From positions 868,001-932,000 of the forward strand of contig NZ_CP121194.1 of NCBI RefSeq assembly GCF_039993895.1: DNA of 64,000 nt, given 5' to 3'. Below are positions 26,646 to 35,052 of this stretch, piece after piece. The stretch's first letter is position 1. Each line of letters begins with the position of its first letter. This stretch comes from Edaphobacter paludis. Lineage in GTDB: Bacteria; Acidobacteriota; Terriglobia; Terriglobales; Acidobacteriaceae. The translations under genes and the position numbers were made by a program. The notes beneath the pieces were generated by a model. It saw nothing but the letters and a program-made list of their open reading frames with translations. It had not been told where the DNA came from and made no database searches.

Positions 26646-28085
26646 TTGGCAGAACGTACAACAAAGCGAATCAAAGTCATCGGCGGAGGTCTCGCCGGTC
26701 CCGAAGCCGCGCTGCAAGCCGCCCGTCTCGGCTGCGAAGTCGACCTCTACGAGATGCGCCCGACGCGCTCCACCGAAGCGCACCAGACCGGCGACTTCGC
26801 CGAACTCGTCTGCTCCAACTCCCTTAAGTCCGAGTCCGAAAATACCGCGCCCTGGCTCCTGAAACAAGAGATGCGCCGCGCCGGCTCCATTCTCCTCGCC
26901 GAAGCCGACGCCTCCGCCGTTCCCGCGGGTCACGCGCTCGCCGTCGACCGGGTCGAGTTCTCTCGCCGCGTAGCCGAGCGCATCGCGGCTGAGCCTCGCA
27001 TCACCGTCCACCGCGAAGAAGTTCTGACCCTCGACGAGAACGATCCCAACACCATCACCATTCTCGCCAGCGGCCCGCTCACCTCGCCCGCGCTCGCCGC
27101 CGAACTTCAGCGGCTCACCGGTCGTGACCAGCTTGCCTTCTACGACAGCATCAGCCCCATCGTCGACGCCAGCACCATCAACATAGACCGCGTCTATTTC
27201 GCCGCCCGCTACGACAAAGGCACGGCAGACTACATCAACTGCCCCTTCACCAAAGAGGAATACGACACCTTCCTCGACGCCCTCATCTCCGCCGAAGCCG
27301 TGCCCGCCAAATCCTGGGAGCAAATCCCTACCCAACAAACCTCGGGTGCCCCATTCGTGACGGCTTCATCGTCACGAGTGGGTTCCACAGAAGCCTCTCC
27401 TGCCACTCCCGAAAAGCTCCACTACTTCGAGGGCTGCCTTCCCATCGAAGAGACCGCCCGCCGCGGCCGCGACACTCTCCGCTTTGGCCCCATGAAGCCG
27501 GTCGGCCTCACCGATCCCAAAACCGGTCGCTGGCCCTACGCCGTCGTCCAGCTCCGCCAGGAGAACCTCCGCGCGGACAGCTACAACCTCGTCGGCTTTC
27601 AGAACCACCTGAAGTTCGGCGAACAGAATCGCGTCCTCAAACTCATCCCCGGCCTCGAAAACGCGACCTTCCTGCGCTACGGCCAGATTCACCGCAACAC
27701 CTACATCAACGCGCCCACGCTGCTCACCGAAACCTTGCAGTTAAGAGCGCACCCCAGCATCATGATCGCCGGACAGCTCAGCGGAGTCGAAGGCTACACC
27801 GAATCCATCGCCTCAGGAATGCTCGCCGGACGCTACGCCGCATCCCTCGCTCAAGGCAACGCTCCGACTCCCGCGCCCCGAGCCAGCGCCAACGGCTCGC
27901 TCACCCACTACATCACCCACGCCGAAGGCAAGCGCTTCCAACCCGCCAACATCACCTTCGACCTGCTGATCCCACTCGAAGAAGAGCTACGCAAAAAGAT
28001 CCGCGACAAAAAAGAACGCCACAAACTCCAATGCGACCGCGCCCTAGAGGTATGGGACAAATGGCTGACCGCACCCACTGAATGA
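26646..28085 (+). CDS. trmFO: tRNA (uracil-54-C5)-methyltransferase TrmFO
   Basis: TTG start at 26646 with a strong GGGGAGGGGG site five bases upstream; 479 residues. FAD-binding VIGGGLAGPEAALQAARLGC (residues 11-30) and EMRPTRSTEAH are present. The catalytic Cys is in ELVCSNSLKSE (Cys56). Then come GHALAVDRVEFSR, YFEGCLPIEETARRGRDTL, RFGPMKPVGL and GQLSGVEGYTESIASGML. It makes ribothymidine in tRNA with methylene-tetrahydrofolate. Odd: about 20 extra residues (about 230-252, SGAPFVTASSSRVGSTE) sit between W-E-Q and YFEGC and are encoded by a palindromic DNA element. Confidence 0.95.
   Translation: MAERTTKRIKVIGGGLAGPEAALQAARLGCEVDLYEMRPTRSTEAHQTGDFAELVCSNSLKSESENTAPWLLKQEMRRAGSILLAEADASAVPAGHALAVDRVEFSRRVAERIAAEPRITVHREEVLTLDENDPNTITILASGPLTSPALAAELQRLTGRDQLAFYDSISPIVDASTINIDRVYFAARYDKGTADYINCPFTKEEYDTFLDALISAEAVPAKSWEQIPTQQTSGAPFVTASSSRVGSTEASPATPEKLHYFEGCLPIEETARRGRDTLRFGPMKPVGLTDPKTGRWPYAVVQLRQENLRADSYNLVGFQNHLKFGEQNRVLKLIPGLENATFLRYGQIHRNTYINAPTLLTETLQLRAHPSIMIAGQLSGVEGYTESIASGMLAGRYAASLAQGNAPTPAPRASANGSLTHYITHAEGKRFQPANITFDLLIPLEEELRKKIRDKKERHKLQCDRALEVWDKWLTAPTE
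27350..27382. repeat. REP-like palindrome inside trmFO
   Basis: CCCATTCGTGACG (27350-27362) pairs with CGTCACGAGTGGG (27370-27382): 13 bases with one G-T type mismatch around a 7-base spacer GCTTCAT. It is translated in frame as part of the family-atypical insert of TrmFO. The shape and length fit a REP-like extragenic palindrome that has landed in a coding gene without breaking the frame. This is inference; I see no second copy in the window. Confidence 0.55.
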
Positions 28086-28094
28086 AAGATGAGT

Positions 28095-28131
28095 GAAAGC
28101 TGATCCTTCGCGAAGCGGAGGACCAGCTTTC
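28095..28131. terminator. Bidirectional hairpin between trmFO and der
   Basis: Seventeen-base arms (28095-28111 and 28115-28131) with two mismatches of the G-T/A-C type, closing a GAA loop. It starts 10 bases after the trmFO stop and ends just before the der stop, so it can terminate both convergent transcripts. Confidence 0.7.
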
Positions 28132-28132
28132 T

Positions 28133-29965
28133 CTAATCTTCTTTCTTCTTCTTATTCCGAGCCTTAATCTTGAACCAGATCGGCGATCCGATGAACCCGA
28201 AGTTATCTCGGATCTGATTCGCCAGAAACCGCTCGAACGAGAAGTGCATCTTCACATCCTTATCTGTGAAGAGCACAAATGTCGGCGGAGCAACAGCAGC
28301 CTGCGTCATGTAGTAGATCCGAATCCGCTTCGCCATCGGAACCGAAGCCTTCTGGAAATCAACCTTCTCCAGAAACCGGTTCATCTGCCCGGTTGTCACG
28401 CGCTTGCGCCGCTCCCGCGAAACCAGCTCCACCTTCTTGAAGACCGACTCGATATTCATACCTTCCGACGCCGAGATAAACAGCAGCGGAGCATATTCCA
28501 GATACTTCAGCGCATCCCGCACCTGCTGCTCGTAGATCTTGATATCAGCAGGCGGTTTGCCATCGGTTCGCGCCGTCGTCATCAAGTCCCACTTATTCAC
28601 CACGATGATGACGCTGCGTCCGCTCTCATGCGCGTAGCCGCCGATGTTCGCATCCAGCGCCGTCACACCTTCGACTGCATCGATCACCAGCAGCGAAACA
28701 TCTGCTGCTTCAAGATGCTTCCGCGCCATCACGACCGACAGCTTCTCAGCCATCAGCTTGGTCTTGCCCTTGCGCCGAATTCCGGCCGTATCCACAAATC
28801 GGAAGCTGTGTCCGCCGCGCTCGACGACCTCATCGACAGCATCGCGCGTCGTCCCGGCAATTGGCGACACAATCGCACGGTCGGTTCCCGTCAGAGCGTT
28901 CAGTAGCGTACTCTTGCCCACGTTCGGACGGCCAATGATGGCAATCTTGGTCTCCTTCTGCACATAATCGCCATGCGTCCGCAGCTTCCTCACTGGCTGC
29001 GGTCCGTCTTCATCCTCGGCCATCTCATCTGCCGCGGTCAGCATCACTTCGGTCGGCTCTTCGTCGACCTCTTCAGGAGGCAGCGAAGCAAATACCTCAT
29101 CCAGAAGATCGCCGATGCCGCTGCCATGCTCTGCCGAAATCGCCAGCACATTGCGGAAGCCCAGGCGCCGGAAGTTCTCCGCCTGAGACTGCATCGCTTC
29201 GGTGTCCATCTTATTCACGGCCAGAAACACCGGCTTGCCACCGCGCAGCAGCAACCGCGCCAGTTCCATGTCCGGCGAAGCCAGTTCCGTGCGTCCGTCG
29301 ACGACCATGACGATCGAGTCAGCCTCTTCGAGCGCAACCTGCGCCTGACGGAAGATCTCGCTGGGAATCAGCGCCTCATCATCGGGAACAACGCCGCCTG
29401 TATCGACGATGCGCGCATCGCGTCCCGCCCACTCGATCTCGCCATAGATGCGGTCACGCGTGATTCCGGGCTCGTCGCCGACAATCGATCGCCGCGATCC
29501 CGTCAGACGGTTGAATAACGTGCTCTTGCCGACGTTTGGACGGCCGCAGACCGCAATCAGCGGCAGTTCCTGTGCTTCGGCGCTTTCGGTTACAGTCGAT
29601 AACTGCGCAGCGATTGACTCGGCCTCGCGCCAGTCATCCGCGCCAATGTTTTCTCGCCCGGCGACGTTCGAGGAGCGCGGTGTCTGCCGCCCAACGATTC
29701 CGTCGGTGGGTCGCGTGCTTTGCGCGGGCCGCAGGGTCTTCTTCGTCTCAAATTCCGGGGAGCGCTTCGAGACCAGCTTTGCCTTTGCGGCGGCTGCCTT
29801 CTTGGTCGCCAGCACCTTCCGCTTACGCGGGTCTACAGCTCCAGTCGTTGGAGCGACACGTGGTGCGCGACCCTTCTTGGGTCGAGTCTTCGCCTGCCTG
29901 TGTTTTTTGCCTAACCGCTTCCTATCGTCTTTTTGTGCCACGGTGAATGTCCATCTTTCTCCCAC
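28133..29965 (-). CDS. der: Ribosome-assembly GTPase Der (EngA), N-terminally extended
   Basis: 610 residues from GTG 29965 (GTG 29941 is an alternative). Two tandem GTPase domains are present: first G1 GRPNVGKSTLFNRLTG (about 141-156) with DEPGITRD and DTGG, then a second GRPNVGKSTLLNALTG with IAGTTRDAVDE, DTAG and NKWD, followed by the KH-like C-terminal domain. Der binds the 50S subunit during maturation. Unusual: about 130 residues precede the first GTPase domain, rich in Lys/Arg/Ala (KKHRQAKTRPKKGRAPR, KVLATKKAAAAKAKL), where typical Der proteins start directly. It converges with trmFO and diverges from the helicase gene. Confidence 0.95.
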   Translation of the reverse strand: MGERWTFTVAQKDDRKRLGKKHRQAKTRPKKGRAPRVAPTTGAVDPRKRKVLATKKAAAAKAKLVSKRSPEFETKKTLRPAQSTRPTDGIVGRQTPRSSNVAGRENIGADDWREAESIAAQLSTVTESAEAQELPLIAVCGRPNVGKSTLFNRLTGSRRSIVGDEPGITRDRIYGEIEWAGRDARIVDTGGVVPDDEALIPSEIFRQAQVALEEADSIVMVVDGRTELASPDMELARLLLRGGKPVFLAVNKMDTEAMQSQAENFRRLGFRNVLAISAEHGSGIGDLLDEVFASLPPEEVDEEPTEVMLTAADEMAEDEDGPQPVRKLRTHGDYVQKETKIAIIGRPNVGKSTLLNALTGTDRAIVSPIAGTTRDAVDEVVERGGHSFRFVDTAGIRRKGKTKLMAEKLSVVMARKHLEAADVSLLVIDAVEGVTALDANIGGYAHESGRSVIIVVNKWDLMTTARTDGKPPADIKIYEQQVRDALKYLEYAPLLFISASEGMNIESVFKKVELVSRERRKRVTTGQMNRFLEKVDFQKASVPMAKRIRIYYMTQAAVAPPTFVLFTDKDVKMHFSFERFLANQIRDNFGFIGSPIWFKIKARNKKKKED

Positions 29966-30091
29966 ACACCCGGTAAGGCGGCAAGGCGACTACGCTATAG
30001 CAGCTAAAAGGCTATTCTCTCTTATTCCAACTACGCTTCTATTATAGAAGGGCAGCCCTTTTGTGCCGCCCTATCTCGCGCAGCCGATATC

Positions 30092-32164
30092 TTGTCCACG
30101 ATAACCCCCATCTCGATCACGCCCGCGCCTCCGGAGAATCTTCCGAACCTGCACGACTTTTTTCGGCCCGGCGGGACGCTTGCCCGTTCGTCGCTCGCAT
30201 TTGAGCACCGTAAAGGGCAGTACGAGATGGCCCGCGCCATCGAAAGTGCCTTTAAAGAAAAGCGCCATCTCATCGTGGAAGCTGGGACCGGTACAGGAAA
30301 GACGCTCGCCTACCTGCTGCCCGCTTTGCGGCTCGCCCGGGAGCGGCAGCAGCGGGTCATTATCTCGACGGGGACCAAGAACCTGCAGGAGCAGCTCTTT
30401 TTCAAGGACGTTCCTTTCCTCGAATCTCTGCTCGGGCCGCTGAAGGTCTGTTACATGAAGGGCCGCAGCAATTATCTTTGCCGCCACAAGCTCTACGCCC
30501 TGCGCGACACTCCTCTGCTCAATGGGCTTGAGGAGATCGAACAGTTCCACATCATCGCGCACTGGGAGAAGACCACTGAGACTGGCGACCGGGCCGAGAT
30601 CGATGCGCTGCCAGAGAGCTCGGCGTTATGGCATAAATTGGACGCCCGCACTGAAGCCTGCCTCGGCCAGACCTGCCCTGATTGGGAACGCTGCTTTGTC
30701 ACGAATATGCGCCGTAAGGCGCTTGAGTCGGACATCGTTATCGTCAACCATCATCTCTTTTTTGCCGACCTCAGTATCAAGCAGCAGGCCGCGAACGCAC
30801 CCGACGCGGGCATTCTCCCCGAAGCGGCAGTTGTCATCTTTGACGAGGCGCACGAGCTGGAAGAGATTGCCTCCAACTACTTCGGCATTGGCCTCAGTAC
30901 GCAGCGCTTTGACGAGTTGACCCGCGACATCGAGACCATGCTGAAGAGCAAGGAGGCCTTCTCCTCTTCGATCGTCAACGCCAGCCTTACTGTCAAAGAG
31001 CGTGCTCATCGCTTCTTCGCAGCTTTGCCGACTGAGGATACCTTCGGCGCTCCGGCGGTTGGGCGGATGCCGTTTGAAGATCGGGAAGCCTTCCTCGAAG
31101 AGAGCGGCGACACCTACACTGCCACACTTAATGCACTTACCCGGCTTGAGGGCGAACTAGAGTGTGTCAAGAACGTCGAAGAGATTTCCGGTCTGCGCAA
31201 ACGCACCGCAGACATTCGTGCACACCTGGCTTTTCTGCTCGAGTCCACCGACCGCAATACCGTCTTCTGGATCGATCGCCGCGCTTCAGGGGGTGTCCGC
31301 AATCTTGCCCGTGGAGGAGCCGCTCCAGCCGCGTTTCACACTCATCTGCAGGCCACGCCTATCGATGTCTCCGAGTTGCTTAGTACGTCGCTGTTCGACT
31401 GCTACTCCAGCGTGATTCTTACCTCGGCCACGCTTACGGTGTCGGGAGGCTTCGACCATATTCGCAAACGCCTCGGCCTCACCAGTGCGCGCGAACTCGT
31501 GGTTCCCTCGCACTTCAACTATGAGAAGCAGGCGCTGCTTTATCTGCCGCCTAACATGCCCGATCCGCGCGAGCCCGACTTCCAGATTAAGGCCACGGAG
31601 CGCATTCGGCGCGTGCTCGAGATCAGCAAGGGGCGCGCCTTTTGCCTCTTTACCAGCTATAAGCAGATGCGCGAGACCCACGACCGCCTGCTCAGCGAAC
31701 TGCCTTACACCCTGTTGTTGCACGGCACTGCTCCGCGTCACGTTTTGCTGCAGCAGTTCAGAGACACCCCCAACGCGGTACTGTTTGGCACGTCCAGCTT
31801 CTGGCAGGGAGTGGATGTGCAGGGCGAGCAGCTAAGCTGCGTCATCATCGACCGCCTTCCCTTCGCCGTGCCCAACGACCCGGTCGTCAAGGCGCGCATG
31901 GAAGCGATCGAGGCTCTCGGCGGCAAGCCTTTCTTTGACTATCAGGTGCCGAACGCCGTCATCACGCTGAAACAGGGCTTTGGCCGCCTTATCCGCTCGC
32001 TCGACGACCGCGGTGTGCTGATGTTGCTCGATCCTCGTATCCAGCGTCAGCGGTATGGGCGCATCTTCCTCGAAAGCCTGCCGCCGTATCGACTGACTCA
32101 GGAGATCAGCGATGTCGAGCAGTTCTTCGAGGCCCCCGCAGTTCCGCAAGTAACCGTAAAATAA
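30092..32164 (+). CDS. DinG/YoaA-type ATP-dependent DNA helicase (XPD family)
   Basis: 690 residues from TTG 30092. Walker A is EAGTGTGKTLAYLLPALRLA (about 64-83) and the DEAH box is VVIFDEAHELEEIA. Between them are four spaced cysteines (CYMKGRSNYLC and CLGQTCPDWERC), which mark the iron-sulfur domain of this family. C-terminal motifs are SVILTSATLT, FTSYKQM, GTSSFWQGVDV and QGFGRLIRS. It is a 5'-3' superfamily-2 helicase expected to act on R-loops or damaged replication forks. It is followed six bases later by a small membrane-protein gene and then queD-queE on the same strand. Confidence 0.92.
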   Translation: MSTITPISITPAPPENLPNLHDFFRPGGTLARSSLAFEHRKGQYEMARAIESAFKEKRHLIVEAGTGTGKTLAYLLPALRLARERQQRVIISTGTKNLQEQLFFKDVPFLESLLGPLKVCYMKGRSNYLCRHKLYALRDTPLLNGLEEIEQFHIIAHWEKTTETGDRAEIDALPESSALWHKLDARTEACLGQTCPDWERCFVTNMRRKALESDIVIVNHHLFFADLSIKQQAANAPDAGILPEAAVVIFDEAHELEEIASNYFGIGLSTQRFDELTRDIETMLKSKEAFSSSIVNASLTVKERAHRFFAALPTEDTFGAPAVGRMPFEDREAFLEESGDTYTATLNALTRLEGELECVKNVEEISGLRKRTADIRAHLAFLLESTDRNTVFWIDRRASGGVRNLARGGAAPAAFHTHLQATPIDVSELLSTSLFDCYSSVILTSATLTVSGGFDHIRKRLGLTSARELVVPSHFNYEKQALLYLPPNMPDPREPDFQIKATERIRRVLEISKGRAFCLFTSYKQMRETHDRLLSELPYTLLLHGTAPRHVLLQQFRDTPNAVLFGTSSFWQGVDVQGEQLSCVIIDRLPFAVPNDPVVKARMEAIEALGGKPFFDYQVPNAVITLKQGFGRLIRSLDDRGVLMLLDPRIQRQRYGRIFLESLPPYRLTQEISDVEQFFEAPAVPQVTVK

Positions 32165-32170
32165 AACCAT

Positions 32171-32419
32171 ATGGGCCGCAATCTCTACATCCTGGCCGGA
32201 ACGCTCCTCATCTTCGCGATGGTCTCTTTCGGCGTCTCCTACACCAACATCGCGCAGCAACCGGGTTCACCCGGCGACACCTCTCTCTGGCGAACAATGG
32301 GGCTTGCGCTCTTCTTCCTCAGCATGGTGATCTCTCTGGCTGCTGTTCTCTCCTCATTGTTCGAGCAGGCCGAGCGCCACACTGACGCGGAGCGCCGTCA
32401 GCGCCGCAACAAACGTTAG
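32171..32419 (+). CDS. Small membrane protein of unknown function
   Basis: 82 residues from ATG 32171, six bases after the helicase stop. Two predicted transmembrane helices (LYILAGTLLIFAMVSFGV and LALFFLSMVISLAAVLSSLF) are joined by a short polar loop. A strongly charged C-terminal tail follows (EQAERHTDAERRQRRNKR). No family is recognised. The close spacing suggests cotranscription with the helicase. Confidence 0.65.
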   Translation: MGRNLYILAGTLLIFAMVSFGVSYTNIAQQPGSPGDTSLWRTMGLALFFLSMVISLAAVLSSLFEQAERHTDAERRQRRNKR

Positions 32420-32520
32420 ATCGCCTGAAAAAGGTACAATAAGAAGACGCTGAAAGCCGCGCCACTCCCAGCCCCAAAAAAATCCAGCCTGTCGCGGCCG
32501 TTTGAAGGGATCGTAGAACC

Positions 32521-32898
32521 ATGTTCGAAGTTACCGTAGAAGCTGGTTTCTCCTCCGGCCACTATCTCCGCAACTATCGCGGGAAGTGCGAGAACCCGCA
32601 CGGCCACAATTACAAGGTCTTCGTTACGCTGATCGGCCCTGACTTGGACGAAGCTGGTCTCCTGCTCGATTTCAAGCTTCTTAAGCAGGTTTTGCGTCCA
32701 GTGGTCGATTATCTTGACCATCAGATGATCAACGATCTCGAGCCGTTCACTACGGTCAATCCGTCGGCGGAAAATCTCGCTCGCTACTTCTATCAGGAGA
32801 CAGCAAAACAACTTCACGACATGACCGAAGGCCGCGTCCGCATCAAGGACTGCACGCTTTACGAGACCGACACCAGCTTCGCCCGCTACTACGAGTAA
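32521..32898 (+). CDS. queD: 6-carboxy-5,6,7,8-tetrahydropterin synthase QueD
   Basis: 125 residues from ATG 32521, full length. The zinc ligands of the 6-pyruvoyl-tetrahydropterin synthase fold are His14 and, in GKCENPHGHNYKV, His27 and His29; the catalytic Cys is Cys23. LDFKLLKQVLRPVVDYLDHQ and PSAENLARYFYQ complete the signature. The enzyme converts dihydroneopterin triphosphate to carboxy-tetrahydropterin in preQ0 synthesis. It is separated by 11 bases from queE and by 101 bases from the small membrane-protein gene. Confidence 0.95.
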   Translation: MFEVTVEAGFSSGHYLRNYRGKCENPHGHNYKVFVTLIGPDLDEAGLLLDFKLLKQVLRPVVDYLDHQMINDLEPFTTVNPSAENLARYFYQETAKQLHDMTEGRVRIKDCTLYETDTSFARYYE

Positions 32899-32909
32899 GC
32901 CTCCCTGAA

Positions 32910-33593
32910 ATGCACTTAATCGAACTCTACAAATCCGTTCAGGGCGAGTCATCCTTCGCGGGGCTTCCCTGCATCTTCGTCCGGCTTGCGGGCTGCAATC
33001 TCCGCTGTGCCTGGTGCGACTCCGAGTACACCTTCACCGGCGGCAAACCGTTCACGGAAGACGAAATCGTCGCGCAGATTGAAGCCCTTGCGCCCTGCAG
33101 GCTCATCGAATTCACCGGTGGCGAGCCCATGCTGCAGGCGAAGGAACTTTTACCGCTGATGCAGCGGCTTCTCGCGCAGAACTACACCCTGATGATCGAA
33201 ACCTCCGGCGAGCGTCCGCTGGTTGACGTTCCCAAAGCCGTGCACAAGATTGTCGACGTCAAATGCCCCGGTGCGGGCGCTGCGGCTAACAGCTTTCGGC
33301 TCGACAACCTCGACGCGCTCACCCGGAACGATGAAGTAAAGTTCGTCCTCACAAATCGCGAAGACTACGACTTCGCCCGGGACTTCATCATTCAGCACGA
33401 CCTTGGAAGCAAGGCAGGCGGCATTCTGCTCAGCCCAGCTTTCCGGCAGACCCCCAGCCCGCAGCGCACGGCCGATAATATGGCGCTCGACCCGCGGAAG
33501 CTGGTGGAATGGATGCTGGCAGACGGGCTTAATGCCCGCCTCTCTCTCCAGATCCACAAGTTCATCTGGGAGCCTATGAAAAAGGGCGTCTGA
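32910..33593 (+). CDS. queE: 7-carboxy-7-deazaguanine synthase QueE
   Basis: 227 residues from ATG 32910. The radical-SAM cluster motif is Cys29-x3-Cys33-x2-Cys36 in AGCNLRCAWCDSEY. SVQGES at the N-terminus, EFTGGEPMLQ and ETSGERP are the other QueE marks. It rearranges carboxy-tetrahydropterin into the deazaguanine core. It pairs with queD upstream; queC is 16 kb away, so the pathway is split. It converges with a PEP-CTERM gene and is separated from it by a hairpin. Confidence 0.95.
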   Translation: MHLIELYKSVQGESSFAGLPCIFVRLAGCNLRCAWCDSEYTFTGGKPFTEDEIVAQIEALAPCRLIEFTGGEPMLQAKELLPLMQRLLAQNYTLMIETSGERPLVDVPKAVHKIVDVKCPGAGAAANSFRLDNLDALTRNDEVKFVLTNREDYDFARDFIIQHDLGSKAGGILLSPAFRQTPSPQRTADNMALDPRKLVEWMLADGLNARLSLQIHKFIWEPMKKGV

Positions 33594-33617
33594 TCGCATA
33601 CTGAGTCAATGCACGCG

Positions 33618-33649
33618 CAACTCACGGCCTTCTTAGAGACCGTGAGTTG
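33618..33649. terminator. Bidirectional hairpin between queE and PEP-CTERM gene
   Basis: Perfect 10-base arms CAACTCACGG (33618-33627) and CCGTGAGTTG (33640-33649) with a 12-base loop that can partly pair (TCT/AGA). It lies 25 bases after the queE stop and nine bases before the stop of the convergent gene. Confidence 0.7.
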
Positions 33650-33657
33650 TCACATTG

Positions 33658-34305
33658 CTAACTAACTTTGCGTCTACGCAGGCATCCAACCAGCGCCACA
33701 ACTCCGGTGCTCATAAGCACCAGCGATTCGGGCTCTGGTACAGGGCTCGGGTCTTGCAAGGTCAATTCTCCAGAACTAAAATCGATGTTTTGCCCTTCGC
33801 CCTGGCCTACATTCGATTGAACGACCAGCGTCGGATCGCTCTCATATAACGCGGCATTTGTTGCGGTAATCAGTGGGATCGTTCCTCCGGACGTTAATGC
33901 AGAGCCAGGGAAGATCAGATCGAGAATAGGGAATGCATTTGCAGGGTCAGCACTCGAAGGGTCGGCGCTCGCGTTGAAGGCAAAGATATCCAGCAGATTT
34001 GGATAGAAGTAGTCGGAAAAAGCCGAGGTCGCGGTGTACTCGCCGACAATTCCACCGCTCAGAAAGACATCCACATTGGAAATTGATCCCGCGGTCTGAT
34101 CCACTACAACCGTTCCGCTCAACGTGGACGGGGGAATTACAGTGGTTCCGTCGTATGCGTACACGGCCGAAGGCACATTGCCCGAGACGTTGTAGGTCAA
34201 AAGAGTGTCTGCCCTCAAAGGCGAACTCATCAATAATAAAGATGCAACTGGTACGGCAGCGGCCAGAAAACGTAACGATAGCTTCAACGCAGACGAAGAT
34301 TTCAA
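33658..34305 (-). CDS. Second PEP-CTERM sorting-domain protein
   Basis: TTG 34305 is chosen because GGGAGAG lies seven bases upstream (an earlier TTG at 34323 is possible); 215 residues. Signal peptide LKLSLRFLAAAVPVASLLLM ends with SSPLRADT. The mature part is acidic and beta-rich, with repeated short DxSSAD-like text. The C-terminal sorting signal is PVPEPESLVLMSTGVVALVG, then CLRRRKVS. It should be exported and processed by exosortase, as for the first PEP-CTERM protein at 23.8 kb, to which it has no obvious similarity outside the tail. Confidence 0.88.
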   Translation of the reverse strand: MKSSSALKLSLRFLAAAVPVASLLLMSSPLRADTLLTYNVSGNVPSAVYAYDGTTVIPPSTLSGTVVVDQTAGSISNVDVFLSGGIVGEYTATSAFSDYFYPNLLDIFAFNASADPSSADPANAFPILDLIFPGSALTSGGTIPLITATNAALYESDPTLVVQSNVGQGEGQNIDFSSGELTLQDPSPVPEPESLVLMSTGVVALVGCLRRRKVS

Positions 34306-34498
34306 AGTCAGACTCTCCCACAAGGATTTGGTGGTAACTGTCTAACTGGACTGCAATTTCGTCTCCATTGTTCAATCGAGAATCATTTACTGGCCATTGC
34401 CGCGATTACAGCCAGAATTCACGGAACACACGATTCGCAAGATGCAACAATTTGCATCTTGCGAAGGTGAAAATATTCTTTGGGTTTCTTGGCTGGGT

Positions 34499-34987
34499 TT
34501 ATCCCAGAGTCTTCCGAACCACTCGCCGCACCGTTTCCGTCACCATGCCAAACACCGCATGCGATGCCATCTCGCTCGTGCGCTCCCGCGTAGTCTGTTC
34601 CTCCGGCGGAGCCGACAATCCCATCGCCGGCAGCGCGCCTTCATGCGTCAATGAGGCGAGCGCCATCCCGAATCCCGCGCCGTCTTTTGCTGTGGCTGCT
34701 GGATAAAACTCGGCGAGCGCACCATAAGCCGCTCCGGTGAGTGCTCCGAAGCCCCAATGAATCGTCTCCACGGCGGCGGTCTCTTCGCTGGCCGAGAGTT
34801 GATGGCCGGCAAGCTTCTGCGCCAGCACTGCCGGAGGATCCGGTTCTCCGTGCGTTCGCGGAGGATACATCTTCTCCATCATCGTCTTGGCTGCCGTTGC
34901 CACCAGGCCGCCAATCAGCCCCGCCACCAAGCCCTTCATCAACGACTTTGCAGGTTCTGTCTTCCGCTCTTCGTCCATCTCACTCAC
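34499..34987 (-). CDS. DUF1440-type small membrane protein
   Basis: The frame continues upstream to 35305, but GTG 34987 has GAGGTGA just before it and gives a normal product of 162 residues (MSEMDEERKTEPAKSLMKGL). The N-terminal segment LMKGLVAGLIGGLVATAAKT is a membrane helix. TMMEKMYPPRTHGEPDPPAV and IHWGFGALTGAAYGALAEFY are typical of DUF1440 (YagU-like) inner-membrane proteins. No function is known for certain; YagU is linked to acid tolerance in E. coli. It is downstream of, and on the same strand as, the symporter. Confidence 0.75.
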   Translation of the reverse strand: MSEMDEERKTEPAKSLMKGLVAGLIGGLVATAAKTMMEKMYPPRTHGEPDPPAVLAQKLAGHQLSASEETAAVETIHWGFGALTGAAYGALAEFYPAATAKDGAGFGMALASLTHEGALPAMGLSAPPEEQTTRERTSEMASHAVFGMVTETVRRVVRKTLG

Positions 34988-35052
34988 GCCGTCACCTCGG
35001 ATACTATATTCAACACTCGCTGTTGGATGCGTCCTTCTCGTTCTAAGCAGCC

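Noticed and set aside
26365..26664. 99-codon minus-strand open frame in the kinase-trmFO intergenic region
   Set aside because: It starts inside trmFO, has no ribosome site or recognisable family features, and covers the repeat cluster; more likely chance.
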